From the NCBI RefSeq assembly GCF_014199265.1, contig NZ_JACIJG010000005.1:248001-312000 (forward strand): a stretch of 64,000 nt of DNA, given 5' to 3'. Positions 37,891 to 47,376 of the stretch are shown one piece after another. The stretch's first letter is position 1. The number at the start of each line of letters is the position of its first letter. Origin of the DNA: Brucella daejeonensis. Its GTDB lineage: Bacteria > Pseudomonadota > Alphaproteobacteria > Rhizobiales > Rhizobiaceae. The notes beneath the pieces are model-generated. The model saw nothing but the letters and a program-made list of their open reading frames with translations, ran no database searches and was not told where the DNA came from. The position numbers were made by a program, and so were the translations under genes.

Positions 37891-38525
37891 GTCACGGTCT
37901 CTGCCAGTCTTCGCGCGGCCAGAAGATCGTCGGGCCGGTTGATGTTGAAGAATGGGTCATATGTTTCCCGGCTGTCGCCGATGAAGGCAAGCGGAAAATC
38001 GACCGTTTCAAATCCGATATGCCTCGCAAACGCGAGAACGCTGGCCTTTTCCGCCCCGGTCAGCCACTCCGCAAGCTGGTCGGCCAGTGACGTTTCCCAT
38101 AGCCCGAACACGGGATGAATGCGGCCGAGCGAACTTGCGAGCACGATCTTCGCCCCGGCTTTCTTTTGCTGCGCGCAAAGACGTTCACCAAGGTTATGCG
38201 GCAGGAACGGCGTGTCGGCTGCCGCTGTCAGCAGCAGCGAATCTCCTCTGGCACGGGCATGATCAAGGGCGGTCAGGATGCCGACCAGAGGTCCGCCACG
38301 ATCCGACGGCAGGTCGGCAATGACAGGGATTCCCAGATCGGTGAGCCGCGACGCATCGCCATTGGCGTTGATCGCAAGATAATTCACCTGCGGCGCCATC
38401 CGCCTCGCGACATGCAAAAGGACGGAGCCGGTATCGCCCAGCGGCTGGAGAAACTTGTCGCCGGAAACGCCGCCTTCCCGCATCCGGCTCGAAAGCCCGC
38501 CAGCAATGATGACGCCCGCAATCAT
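37887..38525 (-). CDS. mobA: MobA, molybdenum cofactor guanylyltransferase
   Basis: 212 residues. The nucleotide-binding start 'GVIIAGGLSSRM' with 'DKFLQPLG', and 'AAADTPFLP' for the metal site, mark MobA, which attaches GMP to molybdopterin. Starts and stops overlap its neighbours by 4 bases on both sides, so the EamA gene, mobA and mobB form a tight operon. Confidence 0.93.
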   Translation of the reverse strand: MIAGVIIAGGLSSRMREGGVSGDKFLQPLGDTGSVLLHVARRMAPQVNYLAINANGDASRLTDLGIPVIADLPSDRGGPLVGILTALDHARARGDSLLLTAAADTPFLPHNLGERLCAQQKKAGAKIVLASSLGRIHPVFGLWETSLADQLAEWLTGAEKASVLAFARHIGFETVDFPLAFIGDSRETYDPFFNINRPDDLLAARRLAETVT

Positions 38526-39445
38526 GACGGTTCGACACCGGTCGGGATGGTCGCAAGCGTACTTTTGTTGCGCTCGCGTTTCTTCAATACGTTCTCGCGA
38601 TAGACCATATAGACGCCGCTCCCGACCACCAGAACCGATCCCGCTATCGTATATATGTCAGGTGCCTGGCCGAACACGAAAGTGCTGAGACCGATTGCCC
38701 ACAGAAGGCTGGAATAGCGGAACGGTGCAACGAACGAGACTTCACCCTCGCGCATGGCAAGAATGATGAAGTGATACCCGACGAGCACCAGGACAGCGGC
38801 AATGGCCATCGCACCGACGGCCGGGAGGCTCACAGGCTGCCATCCGCCCAAGGGAGCGATGAGGGCGCCGCCAGTCAGCGTGGTCGCTCCCGCCGTCAGC
38901 GTGGAGAGGAAAAGGGTCGGGACATGCGCTGGCACGCGGCGGGTTGCGATATCGCGCGTGGCGGAAAAACACACGCTGGCAAGAAGAACGGTAATGGCCG
39001 CGAGGCTCGCCGAACCGTCCGTTCCGGGCCGGATGATGATCAGAACGCCGAGAAAGCCGATGAGGACGGACGACCAGCGGCGCCAGCCGACGTTCTCGTT
39101 GAGAAACAATGCCGCTCCCATTGTCACCACCAGCGGGGTGGCCTGAAAGACCGCCGAGCAGAATGCCTGCGAGAGATGGCCCAGCGAATAGATGTAAGTC
39201 ACCGTCGCCACAACTTCGCCGGTCACGCGCAGAAGAGTCATCTTTTCAAGCGAGAGATTGCGCAATGCCCCACGGCGCCAGGCCAGAAGGCCGATCAGCG
39301 TCGTCGCGAATATACCCCGGATCAGCATGTACTGTCCGCTGTTTACTTCGCTCAGGAGATATTTTGTGATCGCATCGCCTATGGTGAAGCTTCCCATGGC
39401 GAGAAGCATGAAAATACTTGCTTGAAAGTTTGATGATTTTGGCAC
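38522..39445 (-). CDS. EamA/DMT-superfamily transporter
   Basis: 307 residues with ten predicted membrane segments in two EamA halves; the first half has 'GDAITKYLLSEVNSGQYMLIRGIFATTL' and 'FQATPLVVTMGAALFLNENVGWRRW'. The family exports metabolites or amino acids. The ATGA overlap with mobA ties it to cofactor synthesis by transcription, not necessarily by function. Confidence 0.88.
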   Translation of the reverse strand: MPKSSNFQASIFMLLAMGSFTIGDAITKYLLSEVNSGQYMLIRGIFATTLIGLLAWRRGALRNLSLEKMTLLRVTGEVVATVTYIYSLGHLSQAFCSAVFQATPLVVTMGAALFLNENVGWRRWSSVLIGFLGVLIIIRPGTDGSASLAAITVLLASVCFSATRDIATRRVPAHVPTLFLSTLTAGATTLTGGALIAPLGGWQPVSLPAVGAMAIAAVLVLVGYHFIILAMREGEVSFVAPFRYSSLLWAIGLSTFVFGQAPDIYTIAGSVLVVGSGVYMVYRENVLKKRERNKSTLATIPTGVEPS

Positions 39446-39536
39446 GACACAGAATCCGGTTTAGAAATCCATATCGTTTTAGGGTCGATCTCGCGACAAT
39501 TATTTCAGTTGGCCCGCTGTTTAAAAGTATAAATCG

Positions 39537-40571
39537 TCAACCGCCGGTCAGACTCATATGGCGAGCGACCGCCGGGCGGTTGTGATCGCGGTCGATGATG
39601 AAATCATGTCCCTTCGGCTTGCGGGAAATGGCCTCGTTGATAGCCAGATTGAGCAATTCGTCGCTCTGGCTGGCACGCAGCGCCTTGCGCAGATCGGCGT
39701 CGTCATTCTGGCCGAGGCACATATAGAGCATACCGGTGCAGGTGAGCCGGACACGATTGCAGCTTTCGCAGAAATTATGGGTCATCGGCGTAATGAAACC
39801 GAGTCGCCCGCCGGTCTCCGCGATGGTCACATAGCGGGCAGGGCCGCCCGTCCGATAGGGAATATCGGAAAGCGTGAACTGTCGGGACAGGTCTTCGCGT
39901 ACCTGCGAAAGCGGCAGATATTGATCGGTACGGTCGAATTCGATCTCGCCCATCGGCATGGTCTCGATTAGCGTCATGTCCATGTCGCGGCCATGCGCCC
40001 AGCGGATCAGTTCGGGAATTTCGTGATCGTTGAAGTCCTTCAGGGCCACCGCGTTGATCTTGACGCGGATACCGGCGCGTTGTGCGGCGTCGATGCCTTC
40101 CAGCACACGGGAAAGATCGCCCCAGCGCGTGATCGTATGGAATTTTTCCGGATCGAGCGTATCCATCGAGACATTGATGCGCCGCACGCCGCAATCCGCC
40201 AGTTCGTCGGCGAAGCGCGCCAGTTGCGACCCGTTGGTCGTCAGCGTCAACTCGTCGAGCGCGCCCGTTTTCAGGTGGCGCGCAAGCTGCCGGATCAGGT
40301 GCATGATATTCTTGCGGACCAGCGGTTCACCGCCCGTCAGGCGCAGTTTCCGCACACCCTTGTCGATGAAGGCGGAGCAGAGACGGTCCAGTTCCTCAAG
40401 CGTCAGCAGGTCCTTCTTGGGGAGGAACGTCATATGTTCCGCCATGCAATAGGTGCAACGGAAATCGCAACGATCCGTAACCGAAACGCGAAGATAGGTG
40501 ACGGCGCGCCCGAAAGGATCGATCATGGGTCCAGTCGGGGAAACAATTGGCCGGGCTTGGTCTGTCTGCAT
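39537..40571 (-). CDS. moaA: MoaA, GTP 3',8-cyclase
   Basis: 344 residues from ATG at 40,571. The radical-SAM cysteines are Cys35, Cys39 and Cys42 ('CDFRCTYC'); the second cluster is in '[13 protein letters not shown]'. The C-terminal Gly-Gly required for activity is present ('MSLTGG'). It catalyses the first step of molybdenum cofactor synthesis. It lies 91 bases upstream of the EamA-mobA-mobB operon. Confidence 0.96.
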   Translation of the reverse strand: MQTDQARPIVSPTGPMIDPFGRAVTYLRVSVTDRCDFRCTYCMAEHMTFLPKKDLLTLEELDRLCSAFIDKGVRKLRLTGGEPLVRKNIMHLIRQLARHLKTGALDELTLTTNGSQLARFADELADCGVRRINVSMDTLDPEKFHTITRWGDLSRVLEGIDAAQRAGIRVKINAVALKDFNDHEIPELIRWAHGRDMDMTLIETMPMGEIEFDRTDQYLPLSQVREDLSRQFTLSDIPYRTGGPARYVTIAETGGRLGFITPMTHNFCESCNRVRLTCTGMLYMCLGQNDDADLRKALRASQSDELLNLAINEAISRKPKGHDFIIDRDHNRPAVARHMSLTGG

Positions 40572-40865
40572 GATTAAGCCGTTGTTTCCGCTTGGTACAG
40601 GGGATTGTCCATATATTCTTCTAGACATAGGATCTGCCGGCGTAATTGTCCAGTTTCAAGCGCGTGAAGCTCTTTCAATGCTGCTTGTGCCTATTGCGGT
40701 ATTTTAACGCTAAGCCTATCACACTCAGGGCCTGTTCCAAAAGTCGCCATGAGCGGCGGCAAATGGCAATTCTCTGCGCTCCGGTGCTCCAAAATCACCA
40801 TTTTCGCACGCGCATACCGCTTTTTGAATCAGGCTCTCAGGCAGGGAACGAAGCTGGAGATGGCG

Positions 40866-41225
40866 ATGAGTGAGGTGTGGCCGACGGAACTGCGTGTTTC
40901 ACATGACCGTAGATTGTTGAGCGTAGCATTCGATGACGGCGAAAATTTCGAGCTGACCGCCGAAATGCTGCGTGTGCTTTCGCCATCGGCGGAGGTGCAG
41001 GGCCATTCGCCCGAACAGCGCGTGACGGTGGGCGGCAAGCGCAATGTCGAGATCATCAAGGTCGATCCGGTCGGCAATTATGCCGTTCGCATCACGTTTG
41101 ACGACATGCACGATACCGGCCTGTTTTCCTGGACCTATCTCCACAAGCTGGGAACCGAAAGGGATACGCTGTGGCAAACCTATCTCGATGAGTTGGCCGA
41201 GAAAGGGCTGAAGCGGGACCGCTAG
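40866..41225 (+). CDS. DUF971 (GBBH-like N-terminal domain) protein
   Basis: 119 residues. The domain is recognisable from 'PTELRVSHDRRLLSVAFDDGENFELTAEMLRVLSP' to 'YAVRITFDDMHDTGLFSWTYLHKLG'. The same domain occurs at the C-terminus of HCF101-type Fe-S carriers and N-terminally in gamma-butyrobetaine hydroxylase. The ATG at 40,866 has GGAG at the right distance, better than ATG 40,860. Its TAG stop is the first triplet of a palindromic repeat. Confidence 0.85.
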   Translation: MSEVWPTELRVSHDRRLLSVAFDDGENFELTAEMLRVLSPSAEVQGHSPEQRVTVGGKRNVEIIKVDPVGNYAVRITFDDMHDTGLFSWTYLHKLGTERDTLWQTYLDELAEKGLKRDR

Positions 41226-41360
41226 AGCGGTTCCTGTTTTGACTGAATCGTTGGAACCGCTCCAACTATTTGTTTTTACGCATCGTAGCAGGATTAGAAA
41301 TCAGTCCAGTGGACTGATTTCCCTGCGAAGACGCTTCGCACTTTTGCTGGAAATGCTCTA
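41223..41360. repeat. TAGAGC-type palindromic intergenic repeat
   Basis: About 138 bases with ends TAGAGC and GCTCTA. Inner hairpins: GAGCGGTTCC...GGAACCGCTC and ATCAGTCCAGTGGACTGAT. It looks like a non-autonomous MITE-like element. It shares the stop codon of the DUF971 gene. Confidence 0.75.
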
Positions 41361-41374
41361 ACCCGGCTTCCGAC

Positions 41375-41839
41375 CTATTCCTTCTCCAGCATCTCCGTTA
41401 TGCGGCGCATGATGTCGCCCATCGCGTTGCATTGCGCCGGGGTCGATTGCGACATGACGCGGTCGATCAGTTCCGTATAGACGGTGAGCGCGTGTCCGAG
41501 CAGCTTTTCGCCTTTTGGCGTCAGCGTCAGCCGCATCACGCGTTTGTCGGCGGGGTGTCCCTCGCGCACCAACAGGCCGCGACTTTCGAGCTTCGGTAAA
41601 AGCATTGTTATGTTGGACCGCCCGACCAGAATCCGGCGCGCCAGATCATGCTGGGATTCGCCCGGATGACGGTAAATATTCATCAGAACGTCAAGATCGG
41701 CAATCTTGAGGTCTAGCGTCGATAGTCCCTGGGCGAGGGCGCGTTCGACCGCCTTGCCGGTCCGTGCCACGGCGATCCAGTTCCTGAAGCGCGGATTGTC
41801 CCACGGCAGTTTCTGTGTTTCGTCTTGCATTTTGTTCAT
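41375..41839 (-). CDS. MarR-family transcriptional regulator
   Basis: 154 residues. The winged helix runs from 'LKIADLDVLMNIYRHPGESQHDLARRILVGRSNITMLLPKLESRGLLVRE' to 'RVMRLTLTPKGEKLL', the classic MarR wing. It is divergent from an alpha/beta hydrolase gene with a symmetric operator in between, so it most likely represses that gene and itself. A second start 9 bases in (M4) is possible. Confidence 0.9.
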   Translation of the reverse strand: MNKMQDETQKLPWDNPRFRNWIAVARTGKAVERALAQGLSTLDLKIADLDVLMNIYRHPGESQHDLARRILVGRSNITMLLPKLESRGLLVREGHPADKRVMRLTLTPKGEKLLGHALTVYTELIDRVMSQSTPAQCNAMGDIMRRITEMLEKE

Positions 41840-41854
41840 TCTTGTACAATTATT

Positions 41855-41870
41855 TGTTCAGGATTGAACA
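41855..41870. promoter_or_regulatory. Putative MarR operator
   Basis: TGTTCA-N4-TGAACA in the 47-base gap between the divergent MarR and hydrolase genes. A second TTGTTCATTCTTGTACAA stretch overlaps the MarR start. Both fit a MarR-type binding region. Confidence 0.6.
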
Positions 41871-41886
41871 TAATAAAGGCCTCGAT

Positions 41887-42792
41887 ATGACGTCGTTTTC
41901 TTTACAGGTTACGCGATTCGGCCTCAGCGTGCTCGGACGCATTGATCCCGACAGAGCAGGCCGTGTCGCCTTCAGGATTTTTTGCCGTACCCCCAGCCGC
42001 AAGCCTAAAACCAAAGCCTATGCGGCAAGGCTTGAGCAGGCGAACAGTGAAATGGAGCGGGCGAAGCGGCTCGATCTCATAATCGACCGCGGACTGATCG
42101 CAACCTATCTTTTCGAGCCGCAAAATCCGGTCGGGAGAACCTCACTTGTGGTTCACGGCTGGGGGTCCCGCACGGCAGACATGGTAACCATCATTCGCGA
42201 ACTTGTCGCGCGTGGTGAACGCGTCGTGTCGATAGACCTGCCGGGGCACGGGGAATCGGCGGGACGCACGCTCAACATGGTGCAGGCGATTGCCGCCGTC
42301 GATGCTGCCTGGCGGCAATACGGTCCTTTCGATGCCATGGTCGGCCACTCTTTTGGCGGGGCGGTGGTCGTCAATGCGGCTGCGGGGCCGCTCGGCTGTT
42401 ACAGGGCACGTCGCCCGGCACGGTTGGTGACGATTGCGTCTCCGCACTCGATGGCCGGGGTCTTCGACGGTTTCGGAAAGCTGCTTGGCCTCAGTCCGGA
42501 TTTGCGCAGGGCGATGAAGGAAGAGGTGCGTTATCTGGCGGCGCGACCGATCACGGATTTCGATACGGATGCGCATTTGCGCCGTCTGGCGATACCGACA
42601 CTGGTCATCCACGCGCATGACGACAAGGAAGTTCCTGCGATCTGCGCGGAGATGGCGGCCGGGGCAGGCCGTCACGTTCGCCTGCGTTGGGCCGACGGCC
42701 TCGGTCATCGCCGCATCATCGCCAGCCCGGAAGTGGCGTCTCTCGTCGCGGACTATCTCGACGATAGCCCGTCGCTGAGGCTGGTGGCTTGA
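41887..42792 (+). CDS. Alpha/beta hydrolase
   Basis: 301 residues. 'LVVHGWGSRTADM' (oxyanion loop), nucleophile elbow 'MVGHSFGGAVV', acid in 'HAHDDKEVP', and His in 'DGLGHRRII'. The first 60 residues form an extra N-terminal region. It is probably under control of the adjacent MarR protein. The substrate is unknown. Confidence 0.88.
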   Translation: MTSFSLQVTRFGLSVLGRIDPDRAGRVAFRIFCRTPSRKPKTKAYAARLEQANSEMERAKRLDLIIDRGLIATYLFEPQNPVGRTSLVVHGWGSRTADMVTIIRELVARGERVVSIDLPGHGESAGRTLNMVQAIAAVDAAWRQYGPFDAMVGHSFGGAVVVNAAAGPLGCYRARRPARLVTIASPHSMAGVFDGFGKLLGLSPDLRRAMKEEVRYLAARPITDFDTDAHLRRLAIPTLVIHAHDDKEVPAICAEMAAGAGRHVRLRWADGLGHRRIIASPEVASLVADYLDDSPSLRLVA

Positions 42793-42805
42793 TATGCCAA
42801 ACTCG

Positions 42806-42834
42806 AAAGGGCGGCTTCGCGCCGCCCTTTTTTC
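42806..42834. terminator. Terminator between the hydrolase and fumarase genes
   Basis: Stem AAAGGGCGGC / GCCGCCCTTT with a 5-base loop and T6; A-rich on the other side, so it can serve both converging genes. Confidence 0.88.
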
Positions 42835-42836
42835 GA

Positions 42837-44459
42837 TCAGCTCAGGTTTAGCTCCTTGAAGAAATCGTTCCCCTTGTCGTCGATGACGATGAAGGCCGGG
42901 AAATTCTCCACTTCGATACGCCAGATGGCTTCCATGCCAAGTTCAGGGTACTCGACCACTTCAACCTTCTTGATGCAGTCCTGTGCCAGACGCGCTGCCG
43001 GACCGCCGATGGAGCCTAGATAGAAGCCACCATGCGCCGCGCAGGCTTCGCGCACCTGGCGTGAACGGTTGCCCTTGGCGAGCATGACCATCGAGCCGCC
43101 GAACGACTGGAACTGGTCGACATAGGAATCCATGCGACCGGCCGTGGTCGGGCCGAACGAACCGGAAGCATAGCCAGCGGGCGTCTTGGCCGGACCGGCA
43201 TAATAGATCGGATGGTTCTTGAAATAATCCGGCATGGCTTCGCCGTTTTCCAGCCGTTCGCGAATTTTGGCATGAGCCAGATCGCGGGCGACGATGATCG
43301 AACCTGTGAGAGAAAGACGCGTCTTTACAGGATGTTTGGACAGTTCCTTCAGAATCTGGTCCATCGGTTGGTTCAGATCGACCTTGACCACATGCGAAGA
43401 GAGCTTTTCTTCATCGATATCCGGCATGAATTTGGCCGGATTGGTTTCGAGCTGCTCCAGGAAAATGCCGTCCCTGGTGATCTTGCCCTTGGCCTGACGG
43501 TCCGCCGAGCAGGAAACGCCAAGGCCGATCGGCAGTGATGCGCCGTGACGCGGCAGGCGAATGACACGCACGTCATGGCAAAAATATTTACCGCCGAACT
43601 GTGCGCCGACGCCGAGCGACTGCGTCAACTTGTGAATCTCTGCTTCCATTTCGAGGTCACGGAAGGCATGGCCGGTTTCCGACCCTTTGGTCGGCAGCGC
43701 GTCGAGATAACGGGCCGAAGCGAGCTTCACCGTCTTGAGGTTCATTTCCGCCGAAGTGCCGCCGATGACGATGGCCAGGTGATAGGGCGGGCAGGCCGCG
43801 GTACCAAGGCTCAGGATCTTGTCCTTGAGAAAGTCGATCAGGCGATCATGGGTCAGAAGCGACGGCGTGCCCTGATAAAGATAGGTCTTGTTGGCCGAGC
43901 CGCCGCCCTTGGCCATGAACAGGAATTTGTAGGCGTCTTCGCCTTCCTCATAGATGTCGATCTGCGCGGGCAGGTTGTTCTTGGTGTTCTTTTCCTCAAA
44001 CATCGCCAGCGGCGCGAGCTGCGAATAACGCAGGTTCTTCTTGTTGTAGGCATCAAGAACGCCTGCGCCCAGTGCATCGGCATCGCCGCCTTCCGTCCAG
44101 ACGCGACGGCCCTTCTTGCCCATGATGATCGCGGTGCCGGTGTCCTGGCACATGGGGAGCACACCGCCGGCGGCGATATTGGCGTTTTTCAGGAGGTCGT
44201 AGGCGACGAAACGGTCATTGTCGGTCGATTCGGGGTCTTCGAGAATATTGGCGAGCTGTTGCAGATGGCCGGGGCGCAGCAGATGGTTGATGTCGGCAAA
44301 AGCCGTTTCCGAAAGCAGGCGCAGCCCTTCGGGGTCGACGGTCAGAACTTCCTGTCCCTTGAACGTGTCGATGGAGACATAATCGGAAGTCAGCTTGCGG
44401 TATGGGGTGTCGTCTTCGCCCAGTGGGAAAAGATCGGCGGCGCTTGCTTCTGCCATCAT
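42837..44459 (-). CDS. fumA: Fumarate hydratase class I (Fe-S)
   Basis: 540 residues from ATG at 44,459 with GAGG at the right distance. Fe-S ligands are in '[10 protein letters not shown]', '[12 protein letters not shown]' and the beta domain '[13 protein letters not shown]'. It converts fumarate to malate in the TCA cycle and needs a [4Fe-4S] cluster, linking it to the suf genes. A longer frame to 44,519 is rejected. Confidence 0.94.
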   Translation of the reverse strand: MMAEASAADLFPLGEDDTPYRKLTSDYVSIDTFKGQEVLTVDPEGLRLLSETAFADINHLLRPGHLQQLANILEDPESTDNDRFVAYDLLKNANIAAGGVLPMCQDTGTAIIMGKKGRRVWTEGGDADALGAGVLDAYNKKNLRYSQLAPLAMFEEKNTKNNLPAQIDIYEEGEDAYKFLFMAKGGGSANKTYLYQGTPSLLTHDRLIDFLKDKILSLGTAACPPYHLAIVIGGTSAEMNLKTVKLASARYLDALPTKGSETGHAFRDLEMEAEIHKLTQSLGVGAQFGGKYFCHDVRVIRLPRHGASLPIGLGVSCSADRQAKGKITRDGIFLEQLETNPAKFMPDIDEEKLSSHVVKVDLNQPMDQILKELSKHPVKTRLSLTGSIIVARDLAHAKIRERLENGEAMPDYFKNHPIYYAGPAKTPAGYASGSFGPTTAGRMDSYVDQFQSFGGSMVMLAKGNRSRQVREACAAHGGFYLGSIGGPAARLAQDCIKKVEVVEYPELGMEAIWRIEVENFPAFIVIDDKGNDFFKELNLS

Positions 44460-44794
44460 GGTACCTCGCTTGCTTGCCTCTCGCACCGACTGGAGACCGG
44501 TCCGGTTTCCGGCTTGCACGATATGTTGGTCGAAACTCCGAAGGTTTGCTCCGGAGTATGGTCTGCCGGGCTTTTAGCGCGATGCGGGGAGGTTGCCACT
44601 GCGGCACTTTGTTCATTTCAGGCTTTGTTGCGCGATCTATCGGAATGTGCCCTCAAACAATTGTGATATGCGGGACTCGTTAAATTTGTTCGGGAAGCAT
44701 TAGCGTTAAAAGATTCTATACGAGAATCGTAAATTCTAAGCTCGAGATTCGGTCGGCTTCGCTTCAGCGGGCGTATCAACTTTGGCGGTTTGAA
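44460..44794. other. Divergent intergenic region between fumA and the L,D-transpeptidase gene
   Basis: About 335 bases with no credible ORF. It holds a small inverted repeat GATTCT-N5-AGAATC (44,712-44,728), a possible operator or start-proximal hairpin. Confidence 0.5.
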
Positions 44795-46795
44795 ATGCAG
44801 TTTTCCAGGCATGTGCAAAAGGATGACAGGAACGGCGACAAGCGCGGACTATATATCCGCCGGGCGGCTGCGCTGGCTCTGGCAGCTTCGGTGTTGCTTC
44901 CCACGACACAGGCCCAGGCCGCCAATTCGCTGCTGGAACTTTTTCAGCAGCGCCGTCAGCAACAGGCGCCGCAGCGTGAACTTCCGAAAGTCTCGGCACC
45001 GAAGGCCGCAGCCGCTCCGCGCGCATCCACGCCCAGGACCGCCGTTCGCAGCCTGCCACCGGCGCGACGCGTGACGGTGAAAGGGCCGCAAATTTACGAT
45101 TACAGGCCGGATACGCTGGTAAATATAGATTTCAGCGCGCTGGACCTGCAAGTTACCGCCGCGACCGAAGCGGTGAAGATTGATCCGCTGACATCCGGTA
45201 TGTCGCCTATCGGCAGGCAATTCAGCGAGGAAACGCCCGGCGAACGCGCTTTCGATGCAGCGGTTGATTATCTGAAATCGGTCGATGTAAAGGCCGAGAA
45301 GGAAATCGCCCAGGCGATTGTGGACTATTATTCCGGCAAGCGCTCGTTCATCTGGGTGAATGATGGCCAGGTGCTGGATCGCGCAAAGAATGTCGCGGCA
45401 TTTTTTGCACGGGCGGACGAGGACGGCCTCGATCCTGACGAATATGCGGCAACGATCCCCGCCGATAGTTTCGATGCCTCCGCAACGGCCGAACGCCAGC
45501 AGAAGCTGGCGGAGTTCGAAATCCGCATGTCGGCCCGCGCGCTGCGCTATGCCATCGACGCAGGCGAGGGCCGCGTGATCGCCGACCGCCTCAGCGGTTT
45601 CCATGATCTGCCGCGTGATCGCGTCGATCCCAAAGCCGTGCTGGAAAGGCTCGCTTCCGAAAGCGATCCTGCCGCCTATCTGCACGGCTTCCAGCCCGCC
45701 AACGAGCAATATGCGGCCTTGAAGCGCGAACTCGTCAATATGGAACCTCCGGTGGGCAAGCCGATCCGCATTGCGCTGGACGGCGTTATCAAGCCGGGCG
45801 ATACCAGCGACCAGCTTGGCAAGGTAATCGCCCTGATTACCCGCCATGCGCCTGCCGATTATCTTGTGCAGCACAGGGACGTGCTGGACGCACATGCCAA
45901 TGGCGATGTTTACGATCCGGAGCTGATTGCGGCGATCAAGGACTATCAGAAGCTTTCCGGCAGCGCCCCCGATGGCGTCATCGGGCGCAATACGGTTGCC
46001 GCGCTTCAGGGCGAGCAGTTTTCCGTCAAGCGTGATCGTATTCTCTATTCCATGGAGCGTCTGCGCTGGCTGCCGCACGATTTCGGACAGCGCTATGTCA
46101 TGGTGAACCAGCCTGCCTATCGTGCCGAATATTTCGAGAACGGCACGGAGAAGCTTGGCATGAATGTCGTCATCGGTTCTCCGGCCCACCAGACCTATTT
46201 CTTCTACAACAAGGTGCAGACGGTTGTTTTCAACCCGTCATGGGGGGTACCGCGCTCGATCATTCTCAACGAAATGTTGCCCAAGGTCATGCGCGATACC
46301 AGCTATCTCGACCGCAACGGCTATGAAGTCTATGCGGGCGGCAAGAAGGTTTCGGCAAGCGCCGTCAACTGGAGTGCCGTTGCGGCGGGCAAGGCCCATG
46401 TTGGCATCCGGCAGAAGCCCAGCCTCGATAATGCCCTGGGCGAACTGAAAATCCTGTTCCCGAATGCGCATGACATCTACATGCACGACACGCCGGCCAA
46501 ATCCTATTTCAGCCGCGACATGCGGGCGCTCAGCCATGGCTGCATCCGTCTGGAACGCCCGCGTGACATGGCCGCTGCCGTTATGGGAACCTCGGTGCAT
46601 GATCTGGGAAAATATTTCGGCAAGAACGAGCGCGGCATCAAGGTGAAGCAGCCGGTTCCGGTCTATATTTCCTACTTTACGGCGTGGCCGGATGCCAACG
46701 GTGATATCCGCTATTACGGAGACGTCTACGGTCGCGATTCCGGTTTGCAGAAGGCTTTTAACAAGACGGCGGAGTCGCGTCTGGCTGTGCTTTAA
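44795..46795 (+). CDS. Murein L,D-transpeptidase (YcbB/LdtD-like)
   Basis: 666 residues. A signal/anchor segment at about 25-45 ends 'TQAQAAN'. A scaffold region (about 110-350), a peptidoglycan-binding helix bundle (about 370-410, 'LIAAIKDYQKLSGSAPDGVIGRNTVAAL') and a YkuD catalytic domain follow. The active site is 'SHGCIRLERP' with Cys near residue 582. It makes 3-3 cross-links in peptidoglycan or links it to outer membrane proteins. Its TAA stop is shared with a palindromic repeat. Confidence 0.93.
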   Translation: MQFSRHVQKDDRNGDKRGLYIRRAAALALAASVLLPTTQAQAANSLLELFQQRRQQQAPQRELPKVSAPKAAAAPRASTPRTAVRSLPPARRVTVKGPQIYDYRPDTLVNIDFSALDLQVTAATEAVKIDPLTSGMSPIGRQFSEETPGERAFDAAVDYLKSVDVKAEKEIAQAIVDYYSGKRSFIWVNDGQVLDRAKNVAAFFARADEDGLDPDEYAATIPADSFDASATAERQQKLAEFEIRMSARALRYAIDAGEGRVIADRLSGFHDLPRDRVDPKAVLERLASESDPAAYLHGFQPANEQYAALKRELVNMEPPVGKPIRIALDGVIKPGDTSDQLGKVIALITRHAPADYLVQHRDVLDAHANGDVYDPELIAAIKDYQKLSGSAPDGVIGRNTVAALQGEQFSVKRDRILYSMERLRWLPHDFGQRYVMVNQPAYRAEYFENGTEKLGMNVVIGSPAHQTYFFYNKVQTVVFNPSWGVPRSIILNEMLPKVMRDTSYLDRNGYEVYAGGKKVSASAVNWSAVAAGKAHVGIRQKPSLDNALGELKILFPNAHDIYMHDTPAKSYFSRDMRALSHGCIRLERPRDMAAAVMGTSVHDLGKYFGKNERGIKVKQPVPVYISYFTAWPDANGDIRYYGDVYGRDSGLQKAFNKTAESRLAVL

Positions 46796-46899
46796 AGCAT
46801 GTCGCGGAAAAGTGGGAACCGGTTTTCCGCTCAAGACATGCGTAAAAACAGAAACTTAAAGCGTGTTGCCTGAGTGTGATTGAACGCAACACGCTTTAG
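46795..46899. repeat. Bipartite palindromic intergenic repeat
   Basis: Two hairpins in tandem: AGCATGTC-GCGGAAAA...TTTTCCGC...GACATGCG (46,797-46,842) and TAAAGCGTGTTG...CAACACGCTTTA (46,857-46,898). This style of repeat is common in Hyphomicrobiales genomes. It starts at the stop codon of the transpeptidase gene. Confidence 0.75.
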
Positions 46900-47055
46900 G
46901 AAGGTGTCGGTTCTTCAAATCGGAACGGCAGCCACCTTTCGGGCGGTTGCCGTTTTTGCTTCTGTGGCAAAGATGAGGAAAAAGAATACGAAGCGCTTGA
47001 CTAATACGGTCGGTGGCTCGTATATCCGCACCACCTTGATTGAGCTTAGCTCATC

Positions 47056-47130
47056 GGGCGTGTAGCTCAGCGGGAGAGCACTCCCTTCACACGGGAGGGG
47101 TCACAGGTTCAATCCCTGTCACGCCCACCA
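47056..47130 (+). tRNA. tRNA-Val (anticodon CAC)
   Basis: A full cloverleaf: acceptor GGGCGTG / CACGCCC, anticodon stem CTCCC/GGGAG with loop TTCACAC giving CAC, T-loop GTTCAATCC, discriminator A and encoded CCA. Confidence 0.95.
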
Positions 47131-47376
47131 TTTCACTCACCGTTTTACAGAAATAATCCAGTTTACGGTTTCCATATTTCCCAAAAATTGGAAATGAAAA
47201 CAGAGCTTGTCCGAGCAAGGCGAATAAGCTTCTCGGAAAAGGCCAAAACTTTCCTCATAGGCGCGAGCAGGTCTGACCTGCGCATTCTCAGATTCTATAC
47301 AAGGCAAGATGCGATCGGTGCGGGCAGTCGAGTGCTTCGAGCTTCTTGGCCGAACTGCCCGCATTAAATTTCTGAA

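Noticed and set aside
44849-46189. A 446-codon open frame opposite the L,D-transpeptidase gene
   Set aside because: Antisense shadow; the plus-strand frame has signal peptide and catalytic Cys.
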